Part shown: positions 43,625 through 52,387 of the stretch, piece by piece | Layout: the number at the start of each line of letters is the position of its first letter | Numbering within the stretch: the stretch's first letter is position 1 | Source: Candidatus Lucifugimonas marina | Lineage (GTDB): Bacteria > Chloroflexota > Dehalococcoidia > Lucifugimonadales > Lucifugimonadaceae | Assembly: GCA_029593915.1 (NCBI GenBank) | Contig: CP046147.1 | Span: 2,465,001 to 2,529,000, forward strand | Direction: 5' to 3' | DNA: 64,000 nucleotides | Position numbers and translations under genes: made by a program | The notes under the pieces: generated by a model | What the model was told of the DNA's origin: nothing | Databases searched by the model: none | Seen by the model: only the letters and a program-made list of their open reading frames with translations

Positions 43625-46369
43625 ATGAACGAAATTTACATAGCCCTCCCATTCGTACAGTTCGCCATTAGTGCGTTCTTGGGAGTGCTTGTGCTTTTTT
43701 CAGACCCGACAGATCGTCTGAATAGGCTATTCACGCTGTTCCTAGTAGCGATGGCCGCTTGGGGCATTACCATCTTCGCAATGCGAGATGCGTTCCCTGA
43801 TGCGTCGGTTGCTTACACCCGTGAAACATGGGCCCTCGCTGTAATTCCGTTCAGCAGTATCTTCTTCCTGCACTTCGTGCTGCGATACACCCGCTCAAAA
43901 AGTGGGAACCCAATCCTTTATGCCTTCTACACCGTTGGAATAATCTCAGCACTATTGTCGTTTGGCGGATTTACAGCCACCGGAATGGTCGAAAAGTTCT
44001 ATGGATTTGCTCCAGAGCTAGGTTGGGCGTTCCCACTCGTGCTTCTGGCGTCATATCCGGCCGTGCTGATTTCTCTCGTTCGACTGCAGCGAGCTTCGAA
44101 GACCGAAACATCGGAGCAGCGGCGCCAGCAGCTATTCCTTCTGAAGCTTGGTGTTATGGCATCGGTTGCGGGTGCAACGACCGACTTCTTCCCGTCTCTA
44201 GGACTAAACGTCTACCCACTCGGAGTGGTCGGAAACATCTTCTTTATTGTTCTGACGACTTTCGGTGTAACTCGCTACAAGATGATGAACTTGCGCCTCA
44301 TGCTCAGACGAGGATTGGCCTACAGCGCGGTAAGCTCATTCCTGTTCGCTGTCTACGGAATCTGTATTGGTGTAGTACTGCTGGTCACTCGTGACCTAAG
44401 TGCTATCGCGGCACTGCTCTTCGGTGGTGGTGCGGTTCTTATTGTTGGTGTGATGGTCCAGCCTGTGATGCAGCGTGTTCAAGCACTTGTAGACAAGGCG
44501 TTCTACCGCGAACAACACGATCGAATCTCAGCACTCTCACGCCTGAACGAACTAACAAAAGACATTACCGACTTTCCTACTGTGGCAGAAGGTATCGTCA
44601 CAACTGTTCGTGAGGCCGCCCAATCCGACTGGGTTGCTGTTCTATTGCCTTCCCACGATGGGAAGTCGTTTATTTCTGTTGCCGACACTCAAGAGGCAGC
44701 TCCTCACTTCGAACTGTCGACTACCGGATCAGCAATTTCAAAACTGAAGCGATTCGGCGAAATGCTGATGTTCGACCCCGCTACCGAAACGGTCGATCCA
44801 GCAACGGATGATGAGAGCGAAGCAAAGCTCTTTGAACAACTCGAAGTTCGAATGATCGTCCCGATGATCGCTGCAGGAAACCTCGTTGGATTACTTGCTG
44901 GCGGACGTAAACTCGTCGGTTCAGGCTTCCTCGATGAAGACGCGGAATTTATCAAGACAGCAGCGGGTCAGGCGGCTGTCGCTGCTCGAAATGCCAGCCT
45001 CTATGCCGCTGCTCGAAAAGAAGCGAGTGAACGATCTGCTCTTGCGGAACTCGGCCGAGTAGTCAGCTCAACACTGGATATCGAGACTGTATTCGAACGA
45101 TGTGCAGAGCAAGTTCGAACGCTGCTACCTGCAGACAGAATTTCGATTGCACTCGCCGACGAAGAGGGCGAAGTATTTGAATACACCTACGTGTACGGCA
45201 TCAGCGTTCCCGGTTGGGAACGAGGTGCAATTGCGCCTATCGAGTCTTCACCTCTTCAGCCTGTATTCGAGTACCACTCGGGTATTACGCTTGGAATGAA
45301 CGACAGCCCGGGTCGCAAGCCACTTCACCACATGCGAGAAGCTAGCGTGAGCATGGGTCTCAACTCGATGATGGCCGTACCGTTCATTGCTCGTGGCAAG
45401 GTAATCGGCACGCTGATTCTCGAATCACGACGTGTCAGCGCGTACAGGGGCGAAGAGCTTTCGCTTGCCGAACGAATCGGTGGCCAGATCGTCAACGCTA
45501 TCAACAACTCACGACAGTTCGTTCAGGCTATGGAACTGGCAGAAGCCAACGAAGCAAAGCTAATGCTCGACGCTGAGAACACTGAACTTCAGCGGTTGAA
45601 CGAAGCCAAAATCAAGTTCCTGTCGACAGTTTCGCACGAGCTGCGAACTCCGCTTACAAGCATGCTTGCATTTGCCAGCTTGCTAAAGCGAAACAAGGAC
45701 GACAATCTAACTGAGAAGAACCTGCGACAGCTCGACATCATCGACAAAAACGGTCGAAGGTTGAACGTCTTGATTCAGGACCTACTCGATGTTTCTCGAA
45801 TGGATATGGGTAACCTTGCGCTCGAGCCGTCAGAGTTCGACATTGTCGAAACTGTGAACGATCTAGCCGAGAGCTTCATGCCTATCTACGAAGCTAAAGA
45901 ACAGACGCTAATTGTCGATGTACCGGGCTCTGAACAGCTGATTTACGCTGACAAGAACCGGGTCACTCAAGTTCTTACCAACTTGCTGAGCAATGCTTCG
46001 AAATACTCACCGGAATCTAAGCGAGTATGGCTGAACGTAGCGGCTGCCGACGATCATCTCAACTTTGAAGTTCGAGACGAAGGATTTGGTATTTCGGAAG
46101 AGAACCAGAAGGAAATGTTCACAGCGTTCTACCGAGTCGATACCGAAGAAACTCGATCTATCGAGGGAACAGGTCTCGGGCTCGTAATCGCTAAGGGTAT
46201 CGTCGAGATACACGGTGGTCAGATGGAGATGGACAGTAAGGTCGGAGTTGGCACTTCGTTCAAGTTCCAGATTCACGATCTGAGCAACGTCGAAATCGAG
46301 AACGAAAGTGAACCGCTTCCGCCACGAGGGATCGACTCTGGCGAGGCGACTCCTCAGGCTGCTGCTTAG
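43625..46369 (+). CDS. Membrane sensor histidine kinase with 7TM N-terminus and GAF domains
   Basis: 914 residues. The N-terminal ~240 residues have seven or eight hydrophobic helices (7TM histidine-kinase input type), then two GAF-like domains (~290-430 and ~460-630), a HisKA helix with the phosphoacceptor H671 in FLSTVSHELRTPLTSML, and an HATPase domain with N box TNLLSNASKYSP, G1 VRDEGFGIS and G2 GTGLGLVIAKGIVEIHGG. No response regulator is adjacent, so the partner is elsewhere. The input ligand cannot be read from sequence. Confidence 0.93.
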   Translation: MNEIYIALPFVQFAISAFLGVLVLFSDPTDRLNRLFTLFLVAMAAWGITIFAMRDAFPDASVAYTRETWALAVIPFSSIFFLHFVLRYTRSKSGNPILYAFYTVGIISALLSFGGFTATGMVEKFYGFAPELGWAFPLVLLASYPAVLISLVRLQRASKTETSEQRRQQLFLLKLGVMASVAGATTDFFPSLGLNVYPLGVVGNIFFIVLTTFGVTRYKMMNLRLMLRRGLAYSAVSSFLFAVYGICIGVVLLVTRDLSAIAALLFGGGAVLIVGVMVQPVMQRVQALVDKAFYREQHDRISALSRLNELTKDITDFPTVAEGIVTTVREAAQSDWVAVLLPSHDGKSFISVADTQEAAPHFELSTTGSAISKLKRFGEMLMFDPATETVDPATDDESEAKLFEQLEVRMIVPMIAAGNLVGLLAGGRKLVGSGFLDEDAEFIKTAAGQAAVAARNASLYAAARKEASERSALAELGRVVSSTLDIETVFERCAEQVRTLLPADRISIALADEEGEVFEYTYVYGISVPGWERGAIAPIESSPLQPVFEYHSGITLGMNDSPGRKPLHHMREASVSMGLNSMMAVPFIARGKVIGTLILESRRVSAYRGEELSLAERIGGQIVNAINNSRQFVQAMELAEANEAKLMLDAENTELQRLNEAKIKFLSTVSHELRTPLTSMLAFASLLKRNKDDNLTEKNLRQLDIIDKNGRRLNVLIQDLLDVSRMDMGNLALEPSEFDIVETVNDLAESFMPIYEAKEQTLIVDVPGSEQLIYADKNRVTQVLTNLLSNASKYSPESKRVWLNVAAADDHLNFEVRDEGFGISEENQKEMFTAFYRVDTEETRSIEGTGLGLVIAKGIVEIHGGQMEMDSKVGVGTSFKFQIHDLSNVEIENESEPLPPRGIDSGEATPQAAA

Positions 46370-46388
46370 TCAGTTCAAGCAACGCTGT

Positions 46389-47900
46389 CTAGCGTTTCGG
46401 GCTTGCCTTACTCTTACGGCTGCGGTAGCGACCGCCAGCGGCGAGTCCCACAACCACGAGCAGCCAAGCACCCGATGTGCCGTCTATGGAGCCTGCTGAA
46501 GGCGCTGAGCACGTTCCGCTCGACGTTTCTTCCGCTTCAAGCTTCGCAATATTCTCGTCGAGCACCAGCTCGTCGTCGACGACATTCAGTTCTGGATCAA
46601 GGGTGGCTTCGATAATTTCTGATGGAACGGTTTCATCAGCGTCTTTGCTCTCCGACTCTTCAGAACCCGAGCTACTCGATTCAGGCGGCGAAGTTAGCAG
46701 TTTGTATTCAGGCGTTGGCTCGGCAATCACTGTTGGCGTGGGTCCCGGAGTTGCTTCGACATACGGATCGGCACCTATATGCGCTCGCCACAGATTTTCA
46801 AATTCGTCGATCCCGAAACCGTAGACAACGTCCAAAGCTGCATCGATTCCGATGCCAGTGCCGAGAGTCGCAAGCAGTTCGGCCATTTTGGCCTCGCCCC
46901 ACTCCTCGATCATGTACTTCACAGCACTTCGACCTTGTCCGTAAGCGACAAGTGTCAGATTTGGGTCGCCAGGGAATGATCGCAGGCCTTTGAGTGGAAT
47001 CAGTCTGTCGGTGCCTTCTGCCCATTCAAGAAATCGCTCGTAAGAGACGGTCTGGTCGAGGTTTCCGTACTCTGCCAATCCTTCGTTGAGCCAGAGTGGC
47101 ACGGCGCCACTGGAATTCGCCGCACGAGCAACGAGAATGTGCGTCATTTCGTGAGTAGCCGTGCCGATGTCCGACCGTCCAGCCAGAACTAGCACGACGC
47201 TTTCAGAATCGAACGCCTGCCCCTCGGTGATCAATTCACGACTGGTTGCCAAACTTCGTGCCACCACAGCTTCGATCATCTCGGCGTTGTTGTTGTACAA
47301 CGTCATAACGATTGGGCTCTCGGTGTCGGCACCGGTGACAGGTCCCATAATTTCGAGCGATTCGACCGCAGCTTCAGCCAATCGCTCCGCACGGGTGCGG
47401 ACGGGACCGTGATAAAGAATCGTTACGGATCCGAGGGTGACTTCTTCCCACTCAAATCGGGCATCATCGAATCTGAAATACTCTGGATCGGTGATCAACG
47501 TATCGCCATTGTCAGCAGTGATTTCGAACCAGTACTTAATAGAAGTCCCTGGTGGTATGTACCTGTCTCGGCTATTTGTTCGATGAAATAGCTCGCCATC
47601 TACCAACGGACGACTGGTTTGATCAAGATCTAGATAGGCATATTGAGTAGTGCCTCTGTCGCCAATTTCGAAGGTAACTCGAACATCGTCGATGCGAAGA
47701 TCGGATTCGACGTCGATCTGGAACGTCATTCCTTCAGGGAACTGCGATTCAACACTTGAAGAAATAACCCTGATCGATTCACCGCTTTGGGCGTGAGCAA
47801 TGAACGCAGACGTGCTAAACCCAAACGCGACCATCACCAAGGCTGCAATTACGATGATGCGGATCTTATTTGTGAGTAGTTGTGGGTAGGATTCAGGCAA
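46389..47900 (-). CDS. Secreted gluzincin peptidase (MA-like) with C-terminal anchor
   Basis: 503 residues. Signal peptide (IRIIVIAALVMVAFGFSTSAFIAHAQS), an N-terminal beta domain, then the zinc motif HEMTH in GTATHEMTHILVARA with the downstream Glu of WLNEGLAEYGN. An acidic Ser/Glu/Thr linker leads to a C-terminal Cys-Ser-Ala-Pro segment, a single hydrophobic helix (GAWLLVVVGLAAGG) and a basic tail (RYRSRKSKASPKR), a CTERM-like surface-anchoring layout. It closes the minus-strand gene set running from ino1. Confidence 0.85.
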   Translation of the reverse strand: MPESYPQLLTNKIRIIVIAALVMVAFGFSTSAFIAHAQSGESIRVISSSVESQFPEGMTFQIDVESDLRIDDVRVTFEIGDRGTTQYAYLDLDQTSRPLVDGELFHRTNSRDRYIPPGTSIKYWFEITADNGDTLITDPEYFRFDDARFEWEEVTLGSVTILYHGPVRTRAERLAEAAVESLEIMGPVTGADTESPIVMTLYNNNAEMIEAVVARSLATSRELITEGQAFDSESVVLVLAGRSDIGTATHEMTHILVARAANSSGAVPLWLNEGLAEYGNLDQTVSYERFLEWAEGTDRLIPLKGLRSFPGDPNLTLVAYGQGRSAVKYMIEEWGEAKMAELLATLGTGIGIDAALDVVYGFGIDEFENLWRAHIGADPYVEATPGPTPTVIAEPTPEYKLLTSPPESSSSGSEESESKDADETVPSEIIEATLDPELNVVDDELVLDENIAKLEAEETSSGTCSAPSAGSIDGTSGAWLLVVVGLAAGGRYRSRKSKASPKR

Positions 47901-47999
47901 CTGAAGGAAATTTCTTATCGTGCGGCTGGCAAAGCTTTTAAAAATTGCTGTACCAATCGTTTTACGCCAAAACAGGGTGAAAAGGATGCACTTTTAGTG

Positions 48000-48605
48000 C
48001 TAATCAGTTTCGATTGCTCGCCATGCATCGACAAATCGCCACGCTGCACTGAGTGGAGTTCCGATGCCGAGAATCCACAGTACTGCCATCGGATACCCGA
48101 GCACCAGACCGATAACAGTGACGACAATCCGTTCGGGACGTGTCAAGAATCCAGCCGTACCTTTGGCGCCTAGTCCTTCTGCCCTTGCTCGCACGTAGCT
48201 GACCATCAAAGATCCACCAACAGCAGCAAATGCCAGCAGAACGGCTGTTTCATCCGCATCGGCACCAGAAGTGAAGTACATACCAAGTCCGATTAGCAGC
48301 GCTAACTCGGAAATCCGGTCGAAAACGGAATCGGTAAGGGCACCACGCTTGCTCACGCTATTGGTTGCGCGTGCAATGCCGCCATCGAGCAGATCGAAAA
48401 CGGCTCCAGCCAGCACGAGAATTCCGCCTAATACGAAATCACCCTGGCTCACGTAATAGGCAGCTACGAGGGCAATCAGCATGCCGATGACTGTCGCCAT
48501 ATCGGGCGATATTCTGAGCGCTACCAGCAATGAAACCGCTGGCTTTTCGAACCATTTGGTTACTGCGCCTCGCAGGCCGTAGCGGAGAGTTTGAAGATCC
48601 GGCAA
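48000..48605 (-). CDS. CDP-alcohol phosphatidyltransferase, phosphatidylinositol-phosphate-synthase-like
   Basis: 201 residues from a TTG four bases after the pimA-like stop. The full catalytic motif DG-x2-AR-x8-G-x3-D-x3-D is present (DGGIARATNSVSKRGALTDSVFD), within a six-helix membrane protein. Next to a pimA-like glycosyltransferase and ino1, the natural substrate pair is CDP-diacylglycerol plus inositol phosphate. PgsA-type phosphatidylglycerophosphate synthesis is the alternative. Confidence 0.87.
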   Translation of the reverse strand: MPDLQTLRYGLRGAVTKWFEKPAVSLLVALRISPDMATVIGMLIALVAAYYVSQGDFVLGGILVLAGAVFDLLDGGIARATNSVSKRGALTDSVFDRISELALLIGLGMYFTSGADADETAVLLAFAAVGGSLMVSYVRARAEGLGAKGTAGFLTRPERIVVTVIGLVLGYPMAVLWILGIGTPLSAAWRFVDAWRAIETD

Positions 48606-48609
48606 GTAG

Positions 48610-49767
48610 TTACCAGCCCTGATATTTAGCAGGCGGAACGGGTTGTTGATCCCGAACCTTGTTGTAGTAGTTCAAAACGTTGTCGGCAACGTGACTCCAA
48701 CGATATTGATTCACCGTTGCCCTGCCGTCTACAGCGAGTTGTGCCCGAAGTCCCGGATTTTCGATGAGTCGTTTGATTGCTTCCGCCATCGCTGCTTCAT
48801 CTTTGGGCTCGAACATTAGACCTTCTTTGCCATCAGTCATCACCGAAGCAAATCCCGGGATGTTCGAAGCGACTATCGGGGTCGATGCCGACATCGCTTC
48901 GATGATGATGAATCCAAAACTTTCCTTGCCTGTATTTGGCGCCAGGAATATATCGGCGTTTTGGTAGTAGCCTGGAAGCTCTTCGTCGGAGACCGGTCCC
49001 GTGAAAATAACGTCATCGAGCGAGCGCTCGCCCATGATTTGGTATGACTCTCTATCAGGCACACCTGCGCCGACGACGATCAGCCGCAGCTTCGGGTACT
49101 GCCATTTGAGCAGCGAATATGCCCCAAGTGCGTATCGAAGCCCTTTGCGAGGTTCGTTCACTCTTCCAACAAACACCATGTTCATCGCATCTTCTTTGAG
49201 GATCGACGGACGGGTTGCTGGCGTCGAAAAGCGGTCAACATCTAGACCGTTCGGAATTACGGTGTAATCACCTTTGAAATAGCGGTTGGCGAACTGTTTT
49301 GCAGGTTCAGAAACTGCGATTCGACCGTTAAGACGAATTGCGCCCCGGTTCAGCACTTTCTTCCAGAACATGTATCCACGTCCTCGACCTTCGTTGTAGG
49401 CATGGAATGTGCCTATCGTCGTCGAAGGAGAGAATCGTGACGCCGTGAGCGCAAACATCGGCATAAGCGGCTCGTGGATGTGCACGATGTCGAATTTTTC
49501 ATTTTCAAGCATCGACTTTAGCCGCCACTCGTGCCAGACCGAGAATGAAATACGAGCTATCGAGCCGGCAGTTGGCACAGGAACGGATCTACCAAAAGTC
49601 CTCAGATCAACGTCACCAATATCGACAGCGGGTTCATCGCGTGTACACGGTGCGAGTATTGATACTTCGTGACCGCGGGCTTGCAGTTCACGACTGAGCG
49701 AGGCGATGTGACGTTGCACGCCACCGGGATGGGCGAAGTCGTAGGGCGATACTTGAGCGATTCGCAC
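48610..49767 (-). CDS. GT4 glycosyltransferase, PimA-like
   Basis: 385 residues. The N-terminal MRIAQVSPYDFAHPGGVQRHIASLSRELQARGHEVSILAP is the PimA pattern, and the C-terminal domain has FLAPNTGKESFGFIIIEAMSASTPIVASNIPGF, the EX7E sugar-nucleotide site. It probably adds the first mannose to phosphatidylinositol using GDP-mannose on the inner membrane face. Confidence 0.85.
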   Translation of the reverse strand: MRIAQVSPYDFAHPGGVQRHIASLSRELQARGHEVSILAPCTRDEPAVDIGDVDLRTFGRSVPVPTAGSIARISFSVWHEWRLKSMLENEKFDIVHIHEPLMPMFALTASRFSPSTTIGTFHAYNEGRGRGYMFWKKVLNRGAIRLNGRIAVSEPAKQFANRYFKGDYTVIPNGLDVDRFSTPATRPSILKEDAMNMVFVGRVNEPRKGLRYALGAYSLLKWQYPKLRLIVVGAGVPDRESYQIMGERSLDDVIFTGPVSDEELPGYYQNADIFLAPNTGKESFGFIIIEAMSASTPIVASNIPGFASVMTDGKEGLMFEPKDEAAMAEAIKRLIENPGLRAQLAVDGRATVNQYRWSHVADNVLNYYNKVRDQQPVPPAKYQGW

Positions 49768-49847
49768 TTCTTACCCCCGATTATTCTCGTTCCAGCGTAT
49801 TCAGCATCGATCAGGCGAGCCATTGTGCCAGAACTACCAAAACTAAA

Positions 49848-49912
49848 AGTGCCGCTGGATCAATACGAGGTCATCATATTGGTTTTCCAGCGGCACTATG
49901 TAGTTTTTTAGG
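49848..49912 (-). terminator. Terminator of ino1
   Basis: AGTGCCGCTGG (49848-49858) pairs with CCAGCGGCACT (49887-49897); T-rich on both outer sides. Confidence 0.75.
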
Positions 49913-49931
49913 TTCGTTCTAGAACGAAAGT

Positions 49932-51050
49932 CTACTCAGCGGAGTCTGAAGCTTCCGGGTCGTTTCCGTCTGCAAAGCTCTCAACGAGAACACGAGCGTC
50001 GTCGTCACGCATCTGTACTGGAGGCGACTTCATGAAGTAGGCAGAAGCAGGCTCAATGGCTCCGCTAACACCCTTGTCCATAGCGATCTTGGCGCTTCGG
50101 ATGGCGTCGATAGCAACACCGGCAGAGTTTGGAGAGTCTTCAACTTCGAGCTTCAGCTCGACATTGAGAGGCTGGTCACCCCAGGATGTACCTTCGAGAC
50201 GGATGTAAGCCCACTTGCGGTCTTCGAGCCACGGGACGTGGTCGGATGGACCGATGTGCACGTCGTCAGTAGGAAGCTCTTTTTCGAGCTGCGACTGAAC
50301 TGCGTTAGTCTTCGAAATTTTCTTCGACTTCAGGCGGTTTCGCTCGAGCATGTTGTAGAAGTCAGTGTTTCCACCGAAGTTCAACTGGTAGGTCTTGTCG
50401 AGTCGTACGCCACGGTCTTCGAACAAACGGGCAAGTACTCGGTGAACGATAGTTGCACCAACCTGCGACTTGATGTCGTCACCAACAATCGGGATACCGC
50501 GGTCGATGAATCGCTTCTGCCAGTAAGCTTCACGAGCGATGAATACGGGGATGCAGTTTACGAACGCTACGCCAGCGGCAAGTGCCTGCTCGACGTACCA
50601 CTTGGTTGCCTGTTCAGAACCAACAGGGAGGTAGTTGATCATTACGTCAACTTCTCGGTCTCGGAGGATTCCGACTACATCGGCAGTCTGACCACCAGGA
50701 GTGCTTGGGTCGTGGTTCACATCAACGAGGTCTTCGAGATACTCACCGATTCCGTCGTGAGTCATTCCACGGTCGACCTTCACACCCATGTTTGGAACGT
50801 CGTGGAACTGGATAGCGTTGTTGTTCTTGGAAACGAGTGCTTCTGAGAGGTCTTTGCCAACCTTCTCAGAGTCGACATCGAATGCAGCAACGATGTTTAC
50901 ATCGCTGAGGGCGTATCCGCCGAGCACGTTGTGCATAAGGCCAGGAATTCGCTCAGAGCCTTCGTCGATTTCGCTGTACTTGTGTAGTCCCTGTACTAGC
51001 GATGATGCGCAGTTACCTGCTCCGACAATCGCTACGTTGATTTTGCCCAA
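49932..51050 (-). CDS. ino1: Inositol-3-phosphate synthase
   Basis: 372 residues from a TTG at 51050 preceded by GGAGG seven bases upstream; the in-frame ATG at 51074 lies before that site and is less likely. Converts glucose 6-phosphate to inositol 3-phosphate. NAD-binding [17 protein letters not shown], and [30 protein letters not shown] and [24 protein letters not shown] are the actinobacterial/archaeal-type signatures. Supplies inositol phosphate for the lipid genes just downstream. Confidence 0.94.
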   Translation of the reverse strand: MGKINVAIVGAGNCASSLVQGLHKYSEIDEGSERIPGLMHNVLGGYALSDVNIVAAFDVDSEKVGKDLSEALVSKNNNAIQFHDVPNMGVKVDRGMTHDGIGEYLEDLVDVNHDPSTPGGQTADVVGILRDREVDVMINYLPVGSEQATKWYVEQALAAGVAFVNCIPVFIAREAYWQKRFIDRGIPIVGDDIKSQVGATIVHRVLARLFEDRGVRLDKTYQLNFGGNTDFYNMLERNRLKSKKISKTNAVQSQLEKELPTDDVHIGPSDHVPWLEDRKWAYIRLEGTSWGDQPLNVELKLEVEDSPNSAGVAIDAIRSAKIAMDKGVSGAIEPASAYFMKSPPVQMRDDDARVLVESFADGNDPEASDSAE

Positions 51051-51169
51051 GATCGAGCCTCCAAAAAGATTCAAATTAGTGAACAGCGAGACGTCCGTGT
51101 GCCTATAGCTATTCGGCTTGCAGCACTCGCGTGTTCTGTTAACGCAGGTAAGAGTAGAAGCTAGAGAGC

Positions 51170-51230
51170 AGAGCTATTAGGAACTATTTCTCAAAGAGTT
51201 AGCAATTAGTTCCGTAAAGTTCCGGAAATA
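51170..51230. promoter_or_regulatory. Upstream region of ino1 with ATTAGGAAC box
   Basis: ATTAGGAAC at 51176-51184, complement of GTTCCTAAT at 52227-52235 upstream of the neighbouring regulator, plus related ATTAGTTCC and AAGTTCCGG sequences. Candidate operator shared by both genes. Confidence 0.45.
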
Positions 51231-51262
51231 ACCAAGCCAGATCGCTGTCATTGCGAGGAGTC

Positions 51263-52213
51263 CTAAACATCCACCTGCATGGCGTCGGCGATATCCGCCA
51301 GCGAATATGTCTTCACATGAGGATTCGCTCCCGACCATATGTAGTCGAAGTGCTGCCTCAGAATCGCCGCGTATGAACTGCTCGAATCGAACTGGAACAT
51401 CGGCACAAGACCATCGATAGAGCTTCCGTCGACTGCCGCGTTTGGTTTACCGAAGTGGTATGTCTCAATAAATGTCGATTCGCTCGTCATCACAAGATAA
51501 ACCGAGGGCCAATGATCGACGAATCGAACGTCGATTCCGAAGTGATCACGTGACTCAGCGTCTTTCTTCATTGCCGCAATTACGTTCAAGCTACGCCAGC
51601 TGTCGTTGTATAGCGGGCCTGCTTTGAATCGATCTTCATCTTCGAACTGTGCCCCGTCTTCAGCGACCGCTCTCGCTCTAGCGAACTCGCTTACAGGGTT
51701 CACCAGAATTGCGCGAATTTGAACTGCACGATCCTCAGCAGCCATCTGCTTCAGAATCGCAGTATGGCCTCTATCCCCGAAAAACTCGCGCAGACCAATT
51801 CCCTGCAATATCACTTCGTCGTATGCATTCTCAAGAGCGGTGGCGATGGTCGCCGATGTTGCGGGATCGGAGCCACGCGGTCCCAAAATTCCCTGAACAC
51901 CGTGACTAACTGCGCCGGTCAGTACATTCGTGAATTTGGTCAGGTATCCAGCTTCCTGATTCTGCTCCAGAGAGGCGACCGTTACGACGCTCGGATCGGC
52001 AGCTACGGGCATCACGGCTCCCGGTGAATATCTAGATGCTGCCACAGGAGCGACCGTGACCGTGGGCTCGATAAGTCCTTTGACCGATTCCTCGGTAATG
52101 ATCCACGATTTTCCTATGCGGCTTGCGGGAATCAGCCCGTTCTTAAGCCATTTATAAACCGTCTTCTCGCTTACATTCAGACGAACAGCAACATCTCTAA
52201 CACTTAGACTCAT
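51263..52213 (-). CDS. Excisionase-type HTH regulator with a large C-terminal effector domain
   Basis: 316 residues. Residues 1-48 (LSVRDVAVRLNVSEKTVYKWLKNGLIPASRIGKSWII) are a MerR/excisionase-like winged HTH. After a Pro/Val-rich linker, a ~220-residue domain (GVQGILGPRG..., VILQGIGLREFFG, VQIRAILVNPVSEFARARA, IETYHFGKP, QHFDYIW) has a fold pattern suggestive of phospholipase-D-like or ligand-sensing regulator domains, but no HKD motif is seen. Probably a transcription factor; it may act on ino1. Confidence 0.68.
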   Translation of the reverse strand: MSLSVRDVAVRLNVSEKTVYKWLKNGLIPASRIGKSWIITEESVKGLIEPTVTVAPVAASRYSPGAVMPVAADPSVVTVASLEQNQEAGYLTKFTNVLTGAVSHGVQGILGPRGSDPATSATIATALENAYDEVILQGIGLREFFGDRGHTAILKQMAAEDRAVQIRAILVNPVSEFARARAVAEDGAQFEDEDRFKAGPLYNDSWRSLNVIAAMKKDAESRDHFGIDVRFVDHWPSVYLVMTSESTFIETYHFGKPNAAVDGSSIDGLVPMFQFDSSSSYAAILRQHFDYIWSGANPHVKTYSLADIADAMQVDV

Positions 52214-52225
52214 TTGTGACCCGTA

Positions 52226-52275
52226 TGTTCCTAATGGCTTACAAAATATCCTAATTATTCCTAATTAATACTAAA
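52226..52275. promoter_or_regulatory. TCCTAAT repeats upstream of the HTH regulator
   Basis: TTCCTAAT at 52228, TCCTAAT at 52249 and TTCCTAAT at 52258 with A/T-rich spacing; a plausible autoregulatory operator array. Confidence 0.5.
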
Positions 52276-52323
52276 TCATCCCAAATATTCGTTCAACGGT
52301 TAACGCCTGGATACGGCTCGTAC

Positions 52324-52364
52324 CACAAAAAAAAGCCGTCGACACAAAAGTGCCGACGGCTTTT
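52324..52364 (-). terminator. Terminator of the gamma-glutamyltranspeptidase gene
   Basis: AAAAGCCGTCG (52331-52341) and its complement (52354-52364), followed on the minus strand by an uninterrupted T-run. Confidence 0.9.
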
Positions 52365-52387
52365 CAGAAGTGCTATTTTTTGCGGGT

